64,000 nucleotides of DNA from Elymus sibiricus. Its lineage: Eukaryota; Streptophyta; Magnoliopsida; Poales; Poaceae. Within the stretch, counting starts at the first letter, position 1; the number at the start of each line of letters is the position of its first letter. Both the position numbers and the translations under genes were made by a program. Shown here piece after piece: positions 53,979 to 61,575 of the stretch. The stretch lies in the NCBI GenBank assembly GCA_039707655.1, contig CM077671.1, forward strand, positions 303,614,509-303,678,508, given 5' to 3'. The notes under the pieces were generated by a model. The model was not told the DNA's origin. It did no database searches and saw only the letters and a list, made by a program, of their open reading frames with translations.

Positions 53979-55999
53979 GGGGGGGTTTAGGGGTTTTGGA
54001 GGGTTAATTTAGGGGTTTCATATTGTGTTAGCTAGCTAATAGAGAGAAGTGACCTCTCTTTCTCCATGCTTGGTGACGCTAGCTACTATACATATAGAGA
54101 GAACTCGACGCTAGCTAGTAAGCAAATGAAGGAAACCATTAATTACACAAGATCGTCATGAACATATATAGAGAGAAGTGACATCTCTCTCTCCGTGCTT
54201 GGTCGAACAACAAGTTTTCGTATATCTATCCGACGCTACTACATATGTACAATATAACATCATCTACCTAAGACCATTGCAATTCCACATGGTATTCTCC
54301 GTGTTCAGGTATGACGTGGTCAAGAAAGAATCCCGCCAATTCCTCTTGAATTGCTCGTATGCGATCATGTGGTAGGAGTTCATCCCGCATCTGCCAGTTC
54401 TAATTTAAAGAAGGGGGTCAATACATATATATGAATGAAACTCAACACAATTGATGGTAATATATAAAATAAAATTGTGAATATTGTTTACGTACTTCAA
54501 ATTGTTTCTCAGAGAAGCCCCGCTCAGAGGTCGAGTGGCGAATGAACTCGCATACGTTGTATCCACCTAAATGATTCTCAGGTGACTGGTACAAGCACTT
54601 TACGAGAATAGAGTTCAATCAAACTGATAAGCAAGCATGATAATGGTATTGATGAAACTAGAATCAATGAGAGATGCGCGGAACTAGCTAGTACTACTTA
54701 CTTTGGTGGTGTGTAAATCGCAGCTCGTTGTTTAGACCGGGAACCATTCCGGTGAACTTTTTCCAAACCCTGGTAGGCAAAGAAAATGATTACTTGATAT
54801 CAGGAAATGAACGAAAGTTGCCGATATGGTCCCGGTATTGATTGAACTTACTTCTGGAGCATTGCAGTCATGTCCGCATAATTCTCGGGATCTTTACGTC
54901 TCGAGTCTAAGACAGTTACTAATGCCCCGTCAATCTTAATGGATAGCAGAATAAAGTGGAACCTGCGCATGCATAACTCATCAATTACATTACTTAACCT
55001 CGAGTAAGCGAAACCGAATATGCACAAGACAGTAACACTCACTTGAAGTTGTAAGGAAAGTGTATTTCCCTTTTGTTTTGATGTCTAAGGAACGCTTCTA
55101 GAAAGTTGTCCTCAGTAACTTTGGCTCTCTTTTGTACCGACCATTCATTTACGGTATTTGGGCTAATGAACCCAATGTCATAGATTTGTTCTTTTTTGCA
55201 TTCGACCATCTTCAATCTACATAATATAGTGAGGATAATTATATATACATGCAATGAACGAGCTGAGCTAGAGACTTAATTATAGAAGTAATACTTACAG
55301 ACAGTAGCAAGTCATGAGTTGTTTGTCGAGGGCCTTTTGATTGTATAACTGAAATAACTCCACAAATTCAACAGGCATCAGGTCGACTCCAATGAAGTCG
55401 TGCTCTTTTTTAATTCCGATCATCAAACTGTCGGTCCCAGACTTCCTGCAGGTTTCCATGTACCACTCATGCAATGGATGATCAGGTTTGACGAGAGGCT
55501 TCCCGTGCTCGTATCTAAAGTCCTCTGCTGCTACTACCTTAGCCGTTTCAAACTGTACATCATCGCCCACGTAATCACCAAGAGTGGTACCGAGCAGTAG
55601 CACCGGATGATTAGCGATATCGCTAGACACCTTGAGCAGGGGGCACGATTGCTTCTCCTGTTCGCCGAGCTGGGGAATTGTTTTCCCACTTCTTCGTTTT
55701 TTGTCTCTTGCAGCACTGGAAGTACTTCCCGACCGCAGCGCTTCATCATGTGTCTTTGTAATTATGCGGTCATAGTTGGATAGCCGAGGCAGTGGTGGTC
55801 GCTTTAGGGCATGCAGAGTGCGCTTCGCTTTCACCGGATCTACCGTTTCCTTCGGAGGTGGATGTTTCCGTGCAAAATGGGCCTTCACTTCGGCTGCACT
55901 GATTTCAGCGCGTTCCTTGTCAGTCCTCTCATATGGTAACTTTGGAAGAGGCTTGAGGCTTGGACCAAATTTGTATTTCTTCCCGCCTATTGTACTGCT

Positions 56000-56140
56000 A
56001 GCCGCCGGAGGAGGCGAAGGAGGAGGCGGAGTGCCCTGACGCGCCGGAGGAGGAGAAGGAGGAGGCGGAGTGCCCTGACGCGCCGGAGGAGGAGGAGGAG
56101 GCGGAGTGCCCTGACGCGCCGGAGGAGGCTGAGTCTGCTG
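56000..56140 (-). repeat. Pro-rich coding minisatellite
   Basis: Three to four units of about 40 bp encode PPPPSPPPARQGT repeats in the CACTA protein. The units keep the reading frame. Confidence 0.8.
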
Positions 56141-57319
56141 AGGCGTCCAGTTTGGAAGCTTGATGTACTCCTTTCTCCATAGACAGGTACTCCTCAAAGC
56201 ATTTTCTAGAAGAATAATATCCTCTTCACCTGTAGGGTTGTCAAGCTCCAGCCCCTCAAATCCATCCATTATTTCATCCACCGTCACAACAGCATAGCCA
56301 TGTGGAATCGGACGGCAATGGAAAGTTCCCTCAGCTCGAGGAGGTACAACAGAGCCGACCGCCGCCTTGAAGGTCAGGTTCTGGCATTTCTTCATTAGCT
56401 CGCAATATTCAGCCTCCGTGATACTATCCACGGGGTAGCGAGGAGCCGTGAAATCAGGCTGAACGAGCTCCGTGGAAGCCACGCTGCTTCTCCGCTGAGA
56501 TGGTGGGGTAGCTTCTGGGGCAGCGTCGAAGGAAGGATCTTCGTGCCGCTCAGATGGTTGGCCGGTAGCTCGCTGGCTCTCAAGTTCCTCTAGTTTTGCT
56601 AATCTTGCACTGAGCTTCTGCATTTCGCTTGCTTCCTGTTTCCTCTTTCTCTCTCGGCTTCTATAACCACCGCTGTCGAGAAACCCATGCACCCACGGAA
56701 CGGAGCCTGATGTGCCTCGTGTTCGTCCAGGGTGTTCAGGATTCCCGAGGGCCTCTGTCAGCTCGTCCTTCTCTCTGTCGGGAATGAACGTCCCTTCCTG
56801 CACTGCCTTGATTGCTGCCTGAAGCTTCCGGAAGGGTATTGCAAGTTGCTCGTCTGTCCAAACACACTCCCCTGTTTCTGGGTCCAAAGTTCCCCCAACC
56901 CCGAAGAACCAAGTCCTTGAATGATCTGGCCAGTGCAATGTCGCTGGTTGGACATTCTTAGCAAGCAGGTCTTGCTCAGCTTTGTCCCACAACTGCCGGG
57001 CTTTGTAGTAGCCACCTGACCCCGTGTGATGGTGATACTTTTTCTTTGCAGCATTTTTCTTGTTTGTCAGTGACCATTTCTTACCCTTCTCCGATTTCTT
57101 GTAGGCCACAAATTCGGGCCATTGATCTCTTATCTTCTCATATCGACCGATGAATTTCGGAGTCTCCTCTTTCTCGACAAACTTTGTGTTCAACTCTTTC
57201 TTCCAGTTCCTGAATAGTTCTGCCATCTTCTTAAGAGCAAACGCCTTGACCTTTCGCTCTATAACTGGGTTATTCGGATCCTCCTCTCGCGGTAGGCTGA
57301 AATTTGTCATCAGCTCGGT

Positions 57320-57322
57320 TCA
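57320..57322 (-). other. In-frame TGA that splits the CACTA ORF
   Basis: Minus strand GAT GAT CTT TGA ACC GAG CTG ATG. The frame before and after the stop is the same and coding-like on both sides. Confidence 0.8.
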
Positions 57323-57859
57323 AAGATCATCTTTCAGTCTATCATGGACATAGGAAACTTCAGGGTCCTTATTATTCTTATTCCATTGCTGGGTGTTGAT
57401 TGAGACATAGTCCCTAACAACAACTCCACACTGATGTACAGATGCGTCCTTGGTCCGCTTGGGAGCAATCGGTTGGCCATCTTTCGCGACTTCTGTGATC
57501 GTGAACCTTTCATCCAGGCGCAACCTTTTCTTCGGGCCTCGTCTCCTTACCTCGTCGGACTTTGCAACAGTTGAGGCTCCCTCCTCCGTTCGGTCACCGG
57601 AGCCGTGATCATGATCTCCTTCCTCCGCCATTCGGTCGCCGGAGCCGTCATGATCTCCTTCCTCCTCCATTGTTGGATCACCGGAGCCGTCATCCTCTCC
57701 TTCCTGACCATTGGTGTCATTGAGATACGACAAGGGATCACCTCCGGCGAGGATTATATCCCCCAACAACTGTTCTTTTTCTAAGTCTCTGTGATCCATA
57801 GTTTCTGCAAATATTACAACATGGCAATATACAAACATGAGATATGCAAATCAATACAA

Positions 57860-57975
57860 GGCAATGCAACAATACGATCATATAATATCACTAATACATC
57901 ATCGAATAGTATCGCTAATACATCATCGAATATTATCATTAATACATCTCGAATATTATTATATAATATCACCAA
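57860..57975. repeat. AT-rich minisatellite in the CACTA
   Basis: About four imperfect copies of a 25-28-bp unit like TATCACTAATACATCATCGAA, probably in an intron or the leader of the minus-strand gene. Confidence 0.7.
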
Positions 57976-58400
57976 TACAGATATAGTTGACAACTCGCGG
58001 CGCAGGTGGTGGACACCCAAAGAGAAGGAACTATGACACGATCATAGTTTGGGTGAGATCCCTGAAGAACCTGCCAGGTATTGGAGAACCTGGCGTTCAA
58101 CGCAGCCATGTAGCGTCGGACGTGCTCGTCCTCCTCCCTAACACGGCGACGTACCACCTCCGCGGGGGCCGGCTCCCTCTGCACCGACAGTGGTCCACGT
58201 GACCACCACCAAAGAACCTCCGGGTCGACGACGGGACCCTGATTCCTCACCAAGCTGGGCGCCCCGGAAGGCAGCACCTCCCAGTGCCAGCCCGGCGGAG
58301 CCCAGTCCTGGACATGGCGCCACTCAAGCAGGTGGTTGCCACCGAGTCGACGACGAGGATGCTGGCCGGGCATCGTCGACTCAACGGCTACGCTATGCAA
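57969..58400 (-). CDS. Upstream ORF or first exon of the CACTA gene, 143 aa
   Basis: The minus-strand frame from 58,400 (or the ATG at 58,371, MPGQHPRRRLGG) encodes a Trp/Arg-rich protein with HLLEWRHVQDWAPPGWHWEV and EEDEHVRRYMAALNARFSNT. I recall a similar ORF at this place in other Triticeae CACTA elements. It could be a 5' exon of the gene below (possible GT donor near 58,015) or a separate small protein. No domain is recognised. Confidence 0.45.
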   Translation of the reverse strand: MHSVAVESTMPGQHPRRRLGGNHLLEWRHVQDWAPPGWHWEVLPSGAPSLVRNQGPVVDPEVLWWWSRGPLSVQREPAPAEVVRRRVREEDEHVRRYMAALNARFSNTWQVLQGSHPNYDRVIVPSLWVSTTCAASCQLYLYW

Positions 58401-58436
58401 CTAAACATTTAAACATCCAATTAAACATCATATCGC

Positions 58437-58562
58437 GTCACCGACGATCGTCGGGGACTCCTCGATATCGTCAGGGACTCTCCCTCACCGACGATCGTCG
58501 GGGGGTACTCTCCCTCACCGACGATCGTCGGGGACTCCTCGATATCACGTCACCGACGACCG
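58437..58562. repeat. Three CCGACGATCGTCGG palindromes in a short tandem repeat
   Basis: The perfect 14-bp palindrome occurs three times (about 58,440, 58,489 and 58,517) with GGACTCCTCGATATC or CTCTCCCTCA between. A fourth, broken one is at the right end. Confidence 0.85.
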
Positions 58563-58563
58563 A

Positions 58564-58722
58564 CGATAAAACAACTAAACATCTAAACAATAAAAACAAC
58601 TAAAACAACTAAACTAACTAAATTAACTAAATTAAGTAAACAACTAAATTAACTAAATCAACTAAAACAACTAAAATTAACTAAATTAACTAAACAACTA
58701 AATTAACTAAATCAACTAAAAT
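58564..58722. repeat. (AACTAA)n-type simple repeat
   Basis: Impure repeats of AACTAAAT/AACTAAAC over about 160 bp. Confidence 0.9.
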
Positions 58723-59130
58723 CGTCGGGCGCGGGCGGTGCTGCGGGCTCGCCGGAGACGCGCGTGGGGCCAGCGGCGGTGCTGCGGTGGGCGGAGGCGG
58801 GGCCGGTGGCGGTGCTGCGCGCGATGGGCGGGGGCGAGCGGCGGAGGCGCGCGCGCGGGGCCGACGGGGACAAAGAGGAGGGGGAGCCTTACCGGCGAGG
58901 AGCGGCGACGGCAACGGAGCGACGGAGGAGACTGGCGAGGAGCGGCGACGGCGTCGGGTCGGGGCGGCGGCAGCGCAGGGCAGGGGCGGCGTCGAGGTCG
59001 TCGGGGCAGGGGCGGCGCCGAGGGCGTCGGCGAGGGCGTCGACGGCGAGGTGGGGCAGCCTGACGGCGTCGACGGGGCAGAGGGCGGCGAGGGCAGCCTG
59101 GCGGCGTCGATGTGCTCGGCGTCATTGGGG
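58723..59130. other. CpG-rich stretch upstream of the CACTA gene
   Basis: About 400 bp, over 75% G+C by eye, GGCGGCG/CGGCGAGG words. ORFs on both strands are low-complexity. Probably the leader or first-intron zone of the minus-strand gene that starts near 59,140. Confidence 0.5.
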
Positions 59131-59166
59131 GCAACTGCAGATGAAATCTGAAAAATTCCTAAGTCC

Positions 59167-59176
59167 CTGCTTATAT
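59167..59176 (-). promoter_or_regulatory. Candidate TATA box of the second CACTA gene
   Basis: Minus-strand GGGTATATAAGCAGGG stands just downstream of the palindrome cluster at 59,184-59,430 and upstream of the minus-strand gene. Confidence 0.5.
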
Positions 59177-59183
59177 ACCCAAC

Positions 59184-59430
59184 ACTTTAGTCCTGGTTGG
59201 TGGCTCCAACCGGGACGAAAGGCCCCCTTTCGTCCCGGTTGGTGCCACCAACCGGGACTAAAGGTCAATTTTAGCAGCCCAAAGGACGGGAAGCAGAGAC
59301 CTTTGGTCCCGGTTGGTGGCACCAACCGGGACTAAAGGGTGGCATTGGTCACGGTTGGTGGCACCAACTCGGACGAAAGGGTGGCATTGGTCCCGGTTCG
59401 AGCCATCAACCGGGACTAAAGGGTTGGTCC
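59184..59430. repeat. Internal cluster of CACTA subterminal-type palindromes
   Basis: Five copies of an approximately 38-bp imperfect palindrome with GGTCCCGGTTGGTGGCACC / CAACCGGGACTAAAGG arms, like those at the terminus but lying between the two genes. Confidence 0.85.
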
Positions 59431-59526
59431 TCGCTGTGGTGGGAGTTTAGTCCCACCTCGCCAAGCGAGAGGCGCTCGCACCGGTTTATAAGCCCGCCCC
59501 TCTCTGCCTTGTTAAGTTCCTCTCAA

Positions 59527-59636
59527 AGTGAAAATAGATGCCCTTATACAGGAAATTCGACCTAAATTCAAAGTGCTAGTATGCACTTTGAATTTAGGTC
59601 GAACTTTCCCTATAAGCGCATCTATGTTCACTTTTG
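59527..59636. repeat. Foldback: 52-bp inverted repeat with 6-bp loop
   Basis: The left arm runs from AAAGTGAAAATAGATGCCC to CCTAAATTCAAAGTGC. The right arm runs from GCACTTTGAATTTAGGTCG to ATCTATGTTCACTTT. The arms match at about 46 of 52 positions around TAGTAT. The stem is perfect for the inner 20 bp. Confidence 0.9.
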
Positions 59637-59776
59637 CTATTTTTTTGCATATTAAAAGTTCTTAACAAAAAAATACTTTATGAATATTCTTTTTGCTATT
59701 AAAGTTTTTAACAAAAATAACTTTGATAATTTTAGTTCCATAAATTTTATATAATATTAAGTTAAATAACTTTGAT

Positions 59777-61508
59777 CGGACGAAAACACGTCTATTACAA
59801 AGGGATTTCAATTTTTTAAACATCTTTTAACTCAAGACTTTTTCTGCATTCAATATGCACCATTCAAAGCCACATCATCACTTTTCAACCCTTTTTTGAC
59901 TTCATTTGCTATTTTTCATGCATTTCATGATTTATTTTGAGCTAAAATGACCCTGAATTGAAAAGCACTGCAAATGAACTCTGAAATGGTTGCAAGTTGG
60001 CATGGTATCATCATTTCACCCACATAGCATGTGCTAAAAATTTGAGAGGGTTACGGCAAAAACTGGATGCACTTCGTGTACGAACTGGACAATCTCTTTC
60101 GAAGTGTCAGGGTTTTGGACGAAAACTCATCTGTTACAAAAGGATTTCAATTTTTTAAACATATTTGAACTCAAGAATTTTTCTGCATTCAATATGCACC
60201 ATTCAAAGCCACATCATCACTTTTCAAACCTTTTCTGACTTCATTTGCTATTTTTCATGCATTTCATGATTTTTTGAGCTAAAATGACCCTAAATTGAAA
60301 AGCACTGCAAATGAACTCTGAAATGGTTGCAAGTTGGCATGGTATCATCATTTCACCCACATAGCATGTGCTAAAAAGTTGAGAGGGTTACGGCAAAAAC
60401 TGGATGCACTTCGTATACGAACTGGACAATCTCTTTCGAAGTGTCAGGGTTTTGGATGAAAACTCATCTGTTACAAAAGGATTTCAATTTTTTAAACATA
60501 TTTGAACTCAAGACTTTTTCTGCATTCAATATGCACCATTCAAAGCCACATCATCACTTTTCAAACCTTTTCTGACTTCATTTGCTATTTTTCATGCATT
60601 TCATGATTTATTTTGAGCTAAAATGACCCTGAATTGAAAAGCACAGCAAATGAACTTTGAAATGGTTGAAAGTTGGCATGGTATCATCATTTCACCCACA
60701 TAGCATGTGCTAAAAAGTTGAGAGGGTTACGGCAAAAAATGGATGCACTTCGGGTACAAACTGGACAATCTCTTTCGAAGTGTCAGGGTTTTGGACGAAA
60801 ACTCATCTGTTACAAAAGGATTTCAATTTTTTAAACATATTTGAACTCAAGACTTTTTCTGCATTCAATATGTAGCATTCAAAGCCACATCATCACTTTT
60901 CAAACCTTTTCTGACTTCATTTGCTATTTTTCATGCATTTCATGATTTATTTTGAGCTAAGATGACCCTGAATTGAAAAGCACTGCAAATGAACTCTGAA
61001 ATGGTTGAAAGTTGGCATGGTATCATCATTTCACCCACATAGCATGTGCTAAAAAGTTGAGAGGGTTACGGCAAAAAATGGATGCACTTCGGGTACAAAC
61101 TGGACAATCTCTTTCGAAGTGTCAGGGTTTTGGACGAAAACTCATCTGTTACAAAAGGATTTCAATTTTTTAAACATATTTGAACTCAAGACTTTTTCTG
61201 CATTCAATATGTAGCATTCAAAGCCACATCATCACTTTTCAAACCTTTTCTGACTTCATTTGCTATTTTTCATGCATTTCATGATTTATTTTGAGCTAAG
61301 ATGACCCTGAATTGAAAAGCACTGCAAATGAACTCTGAAATGGTTGAAAGTTGGCTTGGTATCATCATTTCACCCACATAGCATGTGCTAAAAAGTTGAG
61401 AGGGTTACGGCAAAAACTTGATGCACTTCGTGCACAAAATGAACAATCTCTTTCGAAGTATCAGGGTTTCAGACGAAAACTCATCTGTTACAAAAGGCAT
61501 TTCATTTC
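59777..61508. repeat. 339-bp tandem array, about five copies
   Basis: The marker CACATCATCACTTTTCAA recurs at 59,871, 60,210, 60,547, 60,886 and 61,225, so the period is 337-339 bp. Copies are about 95% alike. The last two share private variants (TGTAGCATTC, GAGCTAAGATG), a sign of recent local duplication. AT-rich and non-coding, directly downstream of the TNPD stop codon. Confidence 0.95.
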
Positions 61509-61575
61509 TTGACATGTAACTGTAGTGATATTCTAGATCAAAGCCATCATCAGAATAGTTGTGGAGAGAAAGTCT

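Larger units (their letters stand above)
54268..57838 (-). pseudogene. CACTA gene: Transposase_24-type protein with C48/ULP1-like 3' exons
   Basis: The large frame starts at MDHRDLEKEQ (57,797) or its upstream extension (57,838). It is broken by one in-frame TGA (57,320-57,322) and continues for 671 codons to 55,295. Its N-terminal half has acidic repeats. The middle (KKKYHHHTGSGGYYKARQLW, about 57,040) is the plant En/Spm Transposase_24 motif. A Pro-rich part lies at about 56,000-56,140. Splicing at consensus GT/AG sites (introns 55,217-55,298, 54,963-55,042 and 54,770-54,851) joins further exons in frame. These give FHFILLSIKIDG, VLDSRRKD and, after another intron, NHLGGYNVCEF, then an end at 54,268. 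H...D...Q fit a C48 (ULP1) protease, but glycine stands at the expected catalytic cysteine. The join after 54,702 looks one base out of frame. Likely role when intact: binding to subterminal repeats; the role of the protease part is unknown. Confidence 0.65.

Noticed and set aside
58738..59335. Plus-strand Gly/Arg-rich ORFs
   Set aside because: Low complexity in CpG-rich DNA; one runs into the subterminal palindromes.
59777..61508. CRISPR-like regular repeats
   Set aside because: Direct 339-bp tandem units without unique spacers, in a plant transposon.
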